Of a stretch of 64,000 nucleotides of DNA, positions 22,804 to 34,430 are shown one piece after another. The stretch comes from Lolium rigidum (taxonomy: Eukaryota > Streptophyta > Magnoliopsida > Poales > Poaceae). The notes under the pieces are model-generated. The model saw only the letters and a list, made by a program, of their open reading frames with translations. It was not told the origin of the DNA and searched no databases. Position 1 is the first letter of the stretch. The number at the start of each line of letters is the position of its first letter. The stretch is from positions 177,474,017 through 177,538,016 of the forward strand of contig NC_061513.1 of assembly GCF_022539505.1 (NCBI RefSeq), read 5' to 3'. Both the position numbers and the translations under genes were made by a program.

Positions 22804-22956
22804 TATGCCCCCTTTATTTTGAAATGGACGTTACACACGTTTTGAATTGTTAAAAATAAAAAAATTTGCACATGCATCTTCACGTGCTATGCGCTCACAA
22901 AGTCGTTTAATGAAAAACCGAATTGTCGTGTGGCGTGTGTGAAAGAGAAATAATTA
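22804..22956 (-). mobile_element. Left half of repeat X, split by element T2
   Basis: Matches, in reverse, the intact X copy at 45385-45775: CCCTTTATTTTGAAATG, then ACACGTTTTGAATT, ATTTGCACATGCATCTTC, ACAAAGTCGTTTAATGAA and GTGTGTGAAAGAG. The rest of this copy is at 46960-47160, on the far side of T2. The outermost 27 or so bases are missing at 22803. Confidence 0.8.
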
Positions 22957-23677
22957 TGTCGAGGGGATGACCCCCGGTATGCCAAAGGCATGCCAAAACC
23001 GGATGGTTTTAGCCATCAAAGTACCGGTTAAGTGTTGTTCCGGATGACAAAGGTTGATTCAGAGAATCATACCGGTATCCCAGGAGGGGGATACCGGAAC
23101 TAGCTAAGAACATACCGGAACTACCGGAACAGGCTACACTGTAGCACGTCGGCAAAGACCAGTCAAAGATGCTCTCCAGAGCTAGAAGACAAAGATGAGC
23201 GAAGCACTTTAGCTTTAATCGAAGCCATGACGCCAAAGGCAGAGGATGACGTAAAAGGTGCCGGAGGATGTCACGGCTTCTGATTAAAGGCATACCAGCA
23301 TCACCGGTAGCTAAAGTAGCTTTGTAAAGTAGTTTGTCTAGTCAAAGATCCCATTAGGGTTTCTAGGGTTTCTTCCCCTGTAAGCCACCCTCTCCCCTAT
23401 ATAAGGAGAGGGGGCACAACCCATCGCGGGCACGTACGATCTTAGTGTCAGGCTTTAGCCAGAAACTTGTAACCTCATATGATCAATGAATAGAAAGATC
23501 TGAGGAGGAAATAGCTCTCGTGTTCATCGTCTTCTACCTTCGGCCTAGGCCAAGTTCTTGGGGAATCCATCCGGAAACCTCTCCATCCATACCAAAAACC
23601 CTCCCCCGAATCCTCTAGCGTCCATTCGGCCCCAACTTAAGCCATCACATGGCATCTGTCTGTTCACCACGACGACA
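22957..23677 (+). repeat. Element T2: 5' LTR
   Basis: 721 bp. Promoter candidate: CTATATAAGG near 23397-23406 in the centre of a palindrome (CCCTCTCC...GGAGAGGG). Rich in CCGG-containing words (ATACCGGAAC, TACCGG). CAATGAATAGAAAG downstream may hold the poly(A) region. Nearly identical to 46241-46959. Confidence 0.93.
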
Positions 23678-23679
23678 GT

Positions 23680-23698
23680 TGGCGCCCACCGTGGGGCC
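23680..23698 (+). other. Element T2: primer-binding site
   Basis: TGGCGCCCACCGTGGGGCC begins 2 bp after the 5' LTR, as expected for a tRNA primer site beginning with the complement of CCA. I do not assign the tRNA with certainty. Confidence 0.75.
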
Positions 23699-23792
23699 AG
23701 CAGCGGCGCTTGCTGGAGTTCATATTCGGGCGGGCCTCCTCACCGTCGGCGGCGAGCGTGTCGTCACCGCGCTCGTTAGCCGCATCCGCGAC

Positions 23793-26021
23793 ATGCGCTT
23801 CATCAACGACAACACGGGCTACTTCTCTAATGGAGGTAAGTTCCCCAAGAACGGCCGCGTCATCGAGTTCGGGAGCATCGCCATCTACTACGGCACCGTC
23901 CCCGAGCGCCAGTGCCTCTTGCCGGTGCTAGTGGCTCTGAACCCGCCAAGATCTGCGCTTCGCGACGGCCGCGCCACCGGCAGCGTCGAGGTGCTGGTCG
24001 TTGGCGCGAGCGACGCCGGCAGAGGGCCTGCGGCGGAAGGCGCGGGACCGACGAAGTCCACACGCCCGGCCAAGCCGCCGACCGAGCGCGACCAGGTGGC
24101 AGCAGGTGCATCCGCACCACCACCGGAGACTCCACTCCAAGCGACCATGAGCGTGCTGGCTACGCCCATCGCGCAGAACATCGACCCGGCAGCGGCTCAG
24201 GCGGAGCTGGAGGCACAACGCCAGAAGCTGCTCGCGAACGGCGCCGACATTGTCCGGGCGCAGCGCGAGCTGAACCTAACCCTACGTGAGTATAACGCTG
24301 CCCATGGCTTTGCTTCTGTTAGCGCTCAGGCCGCCAGGATACCGGAAAACCGGCTTAGAGCTCGCAACTTAGACCAGGATCTGCGTAAGGAGATTCTTAC
24401 CGGAAAGAGTACATCTGCATCGTTGAGCATCGTAGAGAAACCTAAGTACAGCAGTCCAGATAAAACAATCAAAGCTGCTAAGGTTGCAGCAGAGCTGTGT
24501 GAGTCGCTTTCTGGAGAGGCTTTGGCAAAACAGCAAGAGCGTGTTAGAGAGTTGCTTGAAACCATCGAGCAGCAGAATGCTGAGCAGCTTGTTAAGCTGA
24601 ACAAGGTCGCGGCTTCGAAATCCGCGCGTTCAACAAAGAATGCCGGAAGCAAGTCCCATGGGCAGGCATCGTCCCCCCATCCGGACAGAAGAAAAGAAAA
24701 AGAGGTGAATGCGCAGCAAATGACTGTGTACGATCCGGTTCTTGCCGGAAAACAACAAGCTGGGCGACATGAGGCCGGTAGAAAAAGCCAAGGGGCAGCT
24801 CGCGGCTATGCCGGAAAGAGCTATGCCGGAAACGATTATGCCGCTAGAGAAAGCGGGCAAAACTATCGTGCGCCAAGAGGAGCGTACGTGGAGGAGGAAA
24901 TCCCCCCACCAAGGTACCGGCAGGCAAGGGTCGCGGTACCGGAACGATACGATGAAGCTGATTCAGGAATGGAAAGAGGTACAGCCTACCGGAACCCTTG
25001 AGGGACACGGTTAGGAGAAAGATGCCTACCAGAGCAGGATGCGAGGCACAGGCTGGATAGGATGTATTTATCTGAGATGGTCGAGGCAGAAGGTCCTCCG
25101 GGTCCCAAGTGCTTTGGACCACGCATCATGAAAGAGGAACCACCGGTTCGCAACTTCACGTTGCCACGGGACACAAAAACATATGATGGCTCGACTAAGC
25201 CGGAAGATTGGCTTGCGGATTACGTAACCGCGGTTTATGTTGCTTGTGGCGGAGGAACCGTCACCGGAGGAGGAAACCGGCGATGGGCCGTGAGAATTGT
25301 ACCATCTTTCCTGGTAGGGCCGGCACGTATCTGGCTAAACAACCTGCCGGCCGGAAGCATGAACGGCTGGTTGGACTTTGAGGAAGCTTTTGTAAGCAAC
25401 TTCAGCAGTACCTACCGGAGGACAAACAGGCCGCAACAGCTTGCTCTGTGCACACAACGTCCGAACGAAACAGACCGGGACTACCTGACCCGGTGGAATT
25501 CCACAAGGAACTCCTTTGAAGGAGTAATCGAAGCGCAAGCCATAGCTTGGTTTTGCAACGGGTGCAGAAGAGGTTCACCCCTGTGGCAGAAGCTCCAGAG
25601 GAACATGCTGGCAACTTTGTCGGAAATGATACGTGTGGCGGATAGCTATGCGTTGGGAGATCCAACGCAACCGGCGATACAAGCTGAGCCGGAACAATCA
25701 AACCCGCCTCAGCAGCGCCAAGAGCAATACCGGGATAAACGGCACAACAAAAGAAGGGAAGAATTCCCGGATCGGAGGTACGGTCCGCAACAAGTTGCTG
25801 TTGTACAAGATAACTCTAATGCCAGCGGCAGCCAGAGGCAGAAAACTGGATCGCAGCCATGGGCGGGTCCTAAGAAACAATGGGTCGAAAAGAAACCCTG
25901 GGGCCAGAAAAAGAATTGGCAGGAACCTGTGAAATATACCATGGAAGCAGCCATGGACCAACCTTGCCAGTGGCACACTCCGAATCCAGCTCATCCGTCA
26001 AATCATCTGACGAAGGACTAG
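23793..26021 (+). pseudogene. Element T2: gag, interrupted by stop codons
   Basis: One frame from a possible Met at 23793 to 26021 with an in-frame TGA at 24999-25001 and TAG at 26019-26021. The open stretch upstream to 23649 runs through LTR and primer site and is not coding. The middle part (about 24150-24650) is Ala/Glu-rich and helical. The gag core lies at about 25200-25620, with the WLADYVTAVY, ARIWLNNLP and SFLVGPARIW region and a YRRTNRPQQL segment. A basic Gln/Arg-rich tail follows, without a clear CCHC knuckle. Gag packages the element RNA in cytoplasmic particles. Single-base changes would restore the frame at both stops, so this is recent decay. Confidence 0.82.
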
Positions 26022-26036
26022 TCTTGGACCAAATAC

Positions 26037-27104
26037 TTGATGCTCAAGGGAGCAGTAAAAGATGCGCAAGCACAAGGCTGTACCACAATACTACCACCGT
26101 CGCAAGATATGCTGCATCAGCATCAATTACCACCACCACCACCGCTTACCGGAGCAAATGCTCTACCGGTACAGCCTCAGCCAAACCGGCAGCAATACCA
26201 GCAAGTCCATCAGGTGGGAGAAGGCAATGGCAAACCACCTCCACCGGCACCTTTGGGTCGGAACGTTTACAAGGATCCGGACGTATGCTGTGTTGTGTTC
26301 GTTACTGAGCCAACAGACAGGCAAAGCCTGCATCGCTGTTCCATGGAGGTGAACGCTGTGATGCCGGCGGTACCAAAATACATGTTGTGGTCCAATCAAG
26401 AAATCTCTTGGTCGTTCAAAGATCACCCTAAGATAATGCCAAACCCGGGTGGTTATGCTCTTGTGGTAGACCCAATCATGCATGGGCCAACCACTCGAGT
26501 CAAATTCAGCAAGGTGCTGATAGACAATGGGAGCAGCATAAACATAATGTACCGGCACACCATGCATACGTTGGGAATCACAGAAAACATGCTGCAACCA
26601 ACTCACACCACATTCCATGGAATCGTTCCGGGGTTGTCTTGTTCGCCCATGGGAAAGGTCCGGGTGGATGTTTCATTCGGAGGACGTGATAATTGCCGGG
26701 TGGAAAATGTTCTCTTTGAGGTGGTCGACCTATACAGTCCTTATCACGCACTGCTGGGAAGACCGATGTTGGCGTCATTTATGGCCTCAACTCATACAAC
26801 GTATCTTAAGATGAAGATGCCAGCACCTCGCGGACCCTTAACTGTGGTGGGAAACTACAAGGTCTCGTTGGAAACTGCTTCCGCCGGATCAAATCTGGCA
26901 GAATCACTGGTGATAGCAGAAGAAAAAAGAAGGATGCAAATTGCGGTTGCGCTGGCTCAGTCCTCACAGTTGAGCTTAGCGGCAATGAGTGGCAATTTGG
27001 GCACACCGGCCTTCAAGCCAATCAAGGAGACAAAAGACATCGTGCTGGACCCGGCTTACCCTGAGCGCACCGTTCGTATCGGTGCCGGCCTCAGTGAGGC
27101 ATAG
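26037..27104 (+). pseudogene. Element T2: aspartic protease region
   Basis: Same frame as gag. The first 120 codons are Gln/Pro-rich linker. The protease has its active site as VLIDNGSSINIMY (DNGS for the usual D(S/T)G, common in Tat elements) and the second conserved motif ALLGRPMLASF. It would cut the polyprotein into gag, RT, RNase H and integrase. An in-frame TAG at 27102-27104 separates it from RT. Confidence 0.85.
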
Positions 27105-27980
27105 GAAAGCGCGCTCGTCAACTTCCTCCGTGAGAATCGGAATATCTTTGCCTGGTCTACTGATGACTTGGTAGGTGTTCTGAGGGAGTTGGCTGAGCAC
27201 TCTCTAAACGTCCGGAAGGATGCGAAGCCGGTGCGGCAACCTTTACGCCGGTTTGCTGAAGACAGGAGGAAAATCATTGGAGAAGAAGTAACGAAGCTGT
27301 TGGTTGCTGGTTTCATCGTGGAGGTACTGCATACTGAGTGGCTAGCCAATCCGGTGCTGGTCGAGAAGAAAAAGGAGGAGAACCTTGAAGCAAAGGCTCC
27401 AAAGGTGTGGCGTATGTGCATCGACTACACCAACCTGAACAAGGCTTGCCCGAAAGATCCATTCCCCTTACCCCGGATCGATCAAGTGATTGATTCTACT
27501 GCTGGATGTGAACGGTTGTCGTTCCTGGACGCCTATTCCGGTTTCCACCAAATCCCCCTGAAAAAGGAAGATCAAATAAAAACTGCGTTCATTACCCCGC
27601 ACGGGGCTTATTGCTATGTCACTATGCCTTTCGGTTTGCGCAACGCTGGTGCAACATACCAGCGCTACATGCAAAAGTGTTTGTTTGATCAGACCGGCAA
27701 GAATGTGCAAGTCTATGTGGACGATATCGTGATAAAAACGAAAGTCAAGAAAACCTTGATCGATGATCTAAGGGAAACATTTGACAACTTAAGAAAGTTC
27801 CGGATGAAACTCAATCCGGCAAAATGCACCTTTGGTGTTCCAGCCGGCAAGTTGCTTGGCTTTCTCGTATCAAGCCGGGGAATTGAGGTTAATCCGGTAA
27901 AGATCCGGGCCATCGAGAGAATGACTATCCGCACGATCTCAAGGATGTGCAGAAATTCACAGGAAGCTTGGCATCGCTAA
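27105..27980 (+). pseudogene. Element T2: reverse transcriptase
   Basis: Same frame as gag and protease; the first codon after the stop continues the reading. RT motifs in order: VWRMCIDYTNLNKACPKD, the LDAYSGFHQIPL block, MPFGLRNAGATYQR, and the catalytic YVDD at 27714-27725, followed by the LGFLVSSRGIE thumb segment. A 1-nt loss near 27928-27931 shifts the frame: the peptide continues in another frame as DLKDVQKFTGSL. The catalytic core is intact, but the enzyme cannot be joined to its RNase H. Confidence 0.92.
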
Positions 27981-29182
27981 GCCGGTTCATAAGCAGGCTA
28001 GGAGAAAAGACTCTGCCTCTCTATGCTTTGATGAAAAAATCCGACACCTTCGTCTGGACCCCTCAGGCAGACGCAGCGTTCAAAGAGATGAAAACGATGC
28101 TGGCCACTGCGCCGATATTGGCTTCGCCTCTAGAAAGGGAGCCCATGCTGTTGTACATAGCAGCAACAAACCGGGTTGTGAGTGTAGTAGTGGTAGTAGA
28201 AAGAGAAGAGGAAGGAAAAACCGTCCAGAGGCCGGTATACTACCTGAGCGAGGTGCTCTCCCTCTCAAAACAAAACTACCCTCACTTCCAGAAAATGACC
28301 TATGGCGTGTTAATGGCCGCAACGAAGCTTAAGCACTACTTTGAAGAGCACCCGATGAAAGTGGTGAGTGAAGCACCAATTTCCGATATCATGGGCAACA
28401 AGGATGCTAGCGGCAGAATTGCCAAGTGGGCAATTCAGCTATCACCATACGTACCGGTGTACGAAAGAAGAGACGCCATAAAATCACAGGCTTTAGCTGA
28501 TTTCTTGGTTGATTGGGCGGAAATGCAATACAAACCGCCAGAACAAAAGGTTGAATATTGGAAGATGCACTTTGACGGATCCAAACTCAAGGAGGGTCTG
28601 GGAGCCGGTGTGGTTCTTACCTCGCCGAAGGGAGATCATCTCCGGTATGTTCTCCAAGTGCACTTTAGGGCATCAAACAATGTTGCTGAGTACGAGGCTC
28701 TTATCCATGGGCTCAAAGTCGCAAAAAAAATCGGTGCACACCGGATCATTTGCTATGGAGATTCAGATCTTGTGGTGCAGCAGTGTTCCAGAGATTGGGA
28801 CGCAAAAGATGCCAACATGGCCTCATACGGGTTTCACGTGCAAAAGATTGCCGGCTTCTTCGAAGGTTGTGAGTTTCACCATGTGATGCGCGCGGAAAAC
28901 GAAGCCGCGGACACTCTCTCTAAGCTAGGTTCCTCCTGGCAAGAAATTCCTCCCGGAGTGGCTTTGGCTCACCTAAGGACTCCATCGATCAAACCAAGTC
29001 CGGAATCAGAGTCAATTTTTGTACCAGAGTCACAAGTTGTGCCAATGGACATTGACGAAGGAAACCCGGGGACTGTTCCGGTAAACCCGGGGACTGCAGT
29101 ATCGAAACCGGAAGAGGCTATGCTGGTGGACAGTATGGAGGTAGATGTACCGGTATTCCTAGTCCGGGAAGCACCAACTTGA
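27947..29182 (+). pseudogene. Element T2: Ty3-type RNase H followed by a second (archaeal-type) RNase H
   Basis: The RT thumb end and connection lead into a first RNase H-like domain (about 28130-28470, ALMKKSDTFVW, PVYYLSEVLS, KLKHYFEEHP) that lacks an obvious first catalytic Asp. It is followed by a complete second RNase H (about 28560-28930). The second has the four expected acidic sites: FDGS (Asp near 28574), AEYEAL, YGDSDLVVQQ and ENEAADTLSK. A second, archaeal-like RNase H after a degraded first one is the known signature of the Tat clade. An acidic linker with two NPGT repeats ends at a TGA (29180-29182) where the frame otherwise continues into integrase; a Trp codon is the likely original. 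Confidence 0.9.
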
Positions 29183-29218
29183 GTTGAACCTATTAAGGAA
29201 TTCCTAATCAACGGCACC

Positions 29219-30445
29219 TTGCCGGTTGATGAAAACGAATCGAGAAGGATCCAGAGAAGGTCCAAGGCCTACACTATCATCAATGGTGAGGTATACAAAA
29301 GAAGTGTTACCGGTGTCCTCCAGAGATGTGTGGAGCCGGAAGAAGGAAAGGAAATGCTGGTAGAAATTCACCAAGGAGAATGTGGGCACCATGCTTCGTC
29401 AAGGGCTTTGGTGGCAAAAGTCTTCCGGCATGGGTTCTATTGGCCCACAGCTCTGGAAAACGCTGAGGATTTGGTGCGAAAGTGCAACGACTGCCAACGG
29501 TACGCCAAGCAAAATCACACCCCAGCGTCTGGTCTCAAAACTATACCATTGGCTTGGCCATTTGCTGTTTGGTGCCTTGATATGGTCGGTCCATTTAAAA
29601 CCGCAAGGGGCAATATGACGCATATACTGGTGATGGTGGATAAGTTCACCAAATGGTTGGAAGTGAAGCCTATCGCAAAGTGTGATGGGCATACGGCTGT
29701 GAAGTTCTCAAAAGATGTGATCTTGCGGTATGGATACCCACATAGCATCGTCACTGACAATGGCACAAACTTTTCTCAAGGTGAGTTCAAAAGGTTTTGT
29801 GAGGATAACAATATCCGGTTGGATTTGTGCTCCGTAGCACACCCGTAAGGCAATGGCCAGGTTGAAAGGACAAACACTCTGGTGCTTTCCGGTATCAAGC
29901 CAAGGCTGATCGAACCGCTTGAAAGGTCACCAGGATGTTGGCTGGATGAGCTACCATCAGTACTGTGGAGCATCCGGACGACACCAAACCGGTCTACCGG
30001 ATACACCCCGTTCTTCATGGTTTATGGGGCGGAAGCCGTAATTCCAACCGATATCATTCATGATTCACCAAGGGTTCAACTCTATACCGAAGAGGAGGTA
30101 AAAGCGGCCCGAGAAAATGATGTGGACTTGCTAGAAGAAGCAAGAGAGCTGGCTTTGGCAAGAACAGCCATATACCAGCAGAACCTCAGACGCTATCATA
30201 GCCGGAAGGTTAACCTGAGGGTTTTCCAGGAAGGAGATCTGGTGTTACGCCTAGTGCAGCGCACTGAGGGATGCCACAAGCTCTCACCCCCGTGTGAAGG
30301 ACCTTTCATTGTGAGCAAGGCTCTGCACAATGATGCCTACTACCTAATCGATGCACAGGAATCGAAGAAAGGAAAGGCGGATAGGTCCGGAGAGGAAACC
30401 AAGCGCCCATGGAACGTACCACTACTGCGTCATTTCTATTCCTGA
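29219..30445 (+). pseudogene. Element T2: integrase with nonsense codon before the catalytic Glu
   Basis: Frame as the RNase H part. The zinc-binding segment (GHH...C..C near 29380-29500), core Asp in LDMVGPF and second Asp in TDNGTNF are present. At 29846-29848 the codon is TAA, where the copy in element A has CAA, just before the third catalytic residue. The frame reopens and runs to 30445 with the same C-terminal domain as A (MVYGAEAV, EEARELALARTAIYQQNLRRYH). The product would lack the catalytic Glu and the C-terminal domain. Confidence 0.92.
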
Positions 30446-31149
30446 AGTTGTGATGTAAGAGATTCCTTTTTGTACCATAAATGCTATGAATAAAGATGCC
30501 GGCACCTCGAATGAATCTCGGGGACTGCCTCTACCAAAAATTGCATGCAATGTGTCTATTTTTTCAGTTTACCGGTTGCTTGGTGAACATTTTTTCATTC
30601 CGGTTTAGTAACGTGCTAAACCTGCCAGAGTCTTCGACTTTGCTGTTGTCCGCAAACCGGCTTCAAGGCAAGCAAGATAAACTGGTAGGAATTAAGCACG
30701 TGAAACACGAAGAGGATGAATGGGAACAATCAATCCGGAAAAAGTTTAACTAACCCCGGTTATACCGGTTTTTTGTGAAAATTTTGAATTATTTCTAAGT
30801 TCAAGAAAATGCTTGCTTGGTGAAAGAACTTTGTGACTCATACGCCAAAAAACCCAGAGAGGTAGGCAGAGGCAAAGCAAAAGAACCAAGTGTGCATCGG
30901 ATTGGATGCCGAAACAATTCTGAAATCTTCACAGTGCAAGATAAAAGCAAATGATAAGTAAAGTGCAAAAATAGCATACAAACTTAACTTAATATGTTAC
31001 CGGTAAAGAGATACCGGCATAATTGTTGTAGCACAACCAAAAGAAATGCTGAGTATTATCTTACATCAAAGACCCCGGCATACTGGGGCAGAATTTAACG
31101 AACATTGTTTCATCAAGCAGCAGATACAACAAAGACAGAATCAAAGCAC
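30446..31149. other. Element T2: intergenic stretch between pol and the reverse-strand gene
   Basis: Counterpart of 1071-1787. AATAAA at 30489-30494 after the pol stop. The CCCCGG...GGGG inverted repeat near 31071-31088 is imperfect here. No gene. Confidence 0.6.
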
Positions 31150-32476
31150 TTAAGCAGTAGGAGCTTCCGGGGGAGCAGCCGCATGCTCTTCGGCATCCTC
31201 ATCCTCCTCATCCTCGACTCCTTCGTCGTCGGAAATTGCGTCCTTGACGTCGGGAGGAGGAGGGATGAAGGTGCGTACGTGGGCGAACTCAGCGATGTGG
31301 TAGGCGCGGTCCTGGCGCTTGGCGACGCGAACCGGATCCAGATCAGCAGGCAAGTCGCCACGAAGGGCATGGAAGGCATCCAGGTCCAGGTCGTCGTACC
31401 AGGAGCAGGCGATGCGCAGAGCCGCATCTGCTCCGGCACGAGCCGCTGAGCATTTCCATTCCCGGATCCTCCGACCTGCGTCCTTCAGGCGCTCAGCAAC
31501 CAGTGAGACATTCTCAGGCACCGGCTCCCCAGGCCAAAGCACCTTGAAGATTTGAAGCGCAGCATCCGGAAGATCGTTCATGTGCCGGTCGACGGAGCTC
31601 ATGTGCTGGATCCAGGCGGAGAGCGCGACCAGATAGTCATAGCCGTTCCAAGGCGCATCCAGGCTTGGCGAGGTTTGCTTGGCCCTTATGCTCTGTGACC
31701 TTGGCAACCGCATGCCTCTGGGAGTCCGGGAAGATCCCTATAAAGAAAAAGAGAGGAAAGAGCAACCGGTGTGAGAACATACCGGCATAAACTAAAAGCT
31801 TCTAAGCAAAAGAGAGAGGAATAACTTACTGCAGGCGAGGGAGTCGATCTGCATCACCATCTGATCATAGTCGGCTTGATCAGCGATGAGCTGGGCGATC
31901 TTGTCCTGCGCAGCCTTCCGCGCGGCAGCTTCTCCCTCCAGCTCCTTCCGCAGCCCAGCAGTGGAGTTTGTGTACTCCTTCAAAGTCTCATCCAATTTTG
32001 CCTCTGCTGCGGCCTTGGCCTCCTCGAGCTCCCGCACGTGCCGGAGCGCAGCCTGCATAGCCTGCTCCTTCAGCTCGCGATGCGCGGTGGTGAGCTGCTC
32101 GTTTTCGGCTGAAACCCGAAAAAGTTTTGTTACCAAAGAGAAATTCGGTATGACGAAACATGCCAAACAAGTAAAAGCAAGGAATGGTACCCTTGAGCGC
32201 GGTAAGCTCGGCGGAGAGAGCCACGAAGGAGACTTTCGGAAGCGCTGAAATGCAAAAAAGGTTAGGAACTAAAAAGAAAAGCAACCGGCAAAAAGAAGCC
32301 GGAAGAGCAGAAAGCTAACCTTGGCACTTGCCGTGGGCCTCGGACAGCTCCCGGTAACCCCACAACAGCTCCTCAAAGATCTGCTTCCAGGTGTCCAGCG
32401 TGCTCTGATCAAGTTGGAAAAGGACCCGGTAAAAACATGTCGGCAGGGAGAAAAATTTCGCGCTAAGTGCTGCGCT

Positions 32477-32576
32477 CTCAACCCGAAACTCGGGGACTGG
32501 CTATGCCGGTTTTTTATGTTTCTAGCAAAGTTTCGCGCTCAGAACTAAGTTCTCAACCCGAAACTCGGGGACTAGG
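32477..32576. repeat. 75-bp repeat unit in intron 4 (one full, one partial)
   Basis: CTCAACCCGAAACTCGGGGA begins at 32477 and 32552, 75 bp apart, matching the array at 3172-3421 in element A. Confidence 0.85.
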
Positions 32577-34430
32577 AGGATATATATGATCAGAGTTTAA
32601 ATAGAAAACCGACAAATATGTAAAAGAGTTCGAGGTTAGGCGGTTTACCGTTACGTTGGTGCTGGCGTCGTGCCAGGCGTTGTCAAACTCCTTGGCCGCG
32701 CGCCGCAGCCGGCCAAAGTGCTGACCGGTGCAGCGTGGGCTAGAGGGGTCAACCGCCGGAAGCTTGTCCTTGCCGAGGCCCCGCGTCGTCGGCGTCAGAT
32801 CTGCCCGATTCCACTTTTCAGCGTATTCGATCAGATGGCCCAGGTTAGCCCCTTGGCATTCGAACTCCGTGATCCGGCCTACCTGGGCAGAGGCCGTCTC
32901 AGAGGCAACTAGGGCAGCGCGGCCGGCGTGCAGAACTAGCTTCTGCGAGCCGGAGGAAGGATCCGTGGCCGCGGTCGCCACCGCAGCAAGTTGCTGGGCG
33001 GTGAGCTTGTCGCCCTCTGGTGGCGTGGGCTTGGCAGAGACCGGCTTAGAGGTTGCCGGAGGAGACGTTGGTGTGGTCCTTGTTGGCGCAGGAGCTTCGG
33101 GACCATCCTTTGCCGGAGCAGAGCTGGCCGGCTCGGAAGAATCCAGCACGGCCTTTGAGGGGGAGGAAGCGGAAGTCTTCTTCTTCTTCGGGGCAGGAGG
33201 AACCAGAGGTTCCGCCTGCCCGGCATCTTTGATGCCGGCGCCGATGTTGCTGGTGCCGGTGTCTTGGGCTTCTGGAGGGGGGACAGAATCCTCCTCCGCG
33301 CGGTGGTCTGAAGGTTTTGGGGCCGCGCGCCCCGAACTTGTGTTGCCCCCCAGAGGGGAGGCAGAAAGGTTGCCGGCACCAGATGGAACCGGACTTTGCT
33401 GAGGAGGAGGGGAGCCCCTGGCGGCGTCCCCTGAGGTCTCCGGCTTCATGCCAGAGGCGCTCTTGGAGATCTTCAAGGGAGGCCTGGAAAGATTAAGAAG
33501 GAGAAAAGTTCAGAAAGACAACCGGAAAAAGAAAGCCCGGAAAAGCAAGAAAATCCGGAAAAGCAAGAAAACTCACCCGGTTGCCACCGGCATCTCCCGT
33601 TTCCGGTAGCGCTTGGGGGTCACCTTCTTCCCGCCGATCTCAATCCGGGAGTGCTTGGCCGGAGGGATCTCGCTGGAGCCAGCCTCAGGCGTGGGCGCCT
33701 TCTTCTTGCGGCCCTCGGAGGCAAGCTTCTCCATGAACTCGGCCCCGCATTCGGCCTGAAGCGGGGTGCCGCGCTCCACGACCTGTGGGTTGGCGTTGGC
33801 TGAAGGAACGGCTACAGAAAAAATAATACATGAGAAAACGAAAGGAGAGATACCTCAAGTATTGTAACCTCGTCATCGGAACCGGAGTCCTTGCGAGAAA
33901 AGTTACCGGGACACGGAGTCTGGGAGCAGCTCATCTTGCTCTTGGTCCAGATCACGAAGGGATCCGGGTCAACCTTGTCCAAATCACGCCTCTGGAAAGG
34001 AGCACACACCTCCTCAGCAATGCGAGGGAAGCGCTCGCAAGCCTGAAAAAGAGAAGAATCGGTTAGTTATGCATGAAAAAGTTACCGAAAGACAATCCGG
34101 ATACTCAGTTTCTTACTTCAGCAGTTGGAGGGTTCATGGCGCTAAGAGGAATAAGTCCCCACTTCCAGTCCAGGGGCATATCCGTATTACAGATTTGCCT
34201 AGCCTTGAGCGCTACGTCCTCGGTGCTCAGGGGAAAGCCGGTGATTTTTGTGGGGTCACGAGGGCCGCACATTTGACTCATCTTGTGAGCTCGGCGCTGG
34301 AGAGGAAGCACCCGGCGTGAGATAAACGCGCTGATGATATCATCGGAGCATATCCTCGTGTCCTTCTTGAGGCTCTCCAGGAACCGGACTATCCGGTTGG
34401 TCTCAATATGAGTGGTCCCTGGATGGTAGC

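Noticed and set aside
23649..23792. Upstream extension of the T2 gag frame
   Set aside because: It runs through the LTR end and the primer-binding site, so it is not a real start.
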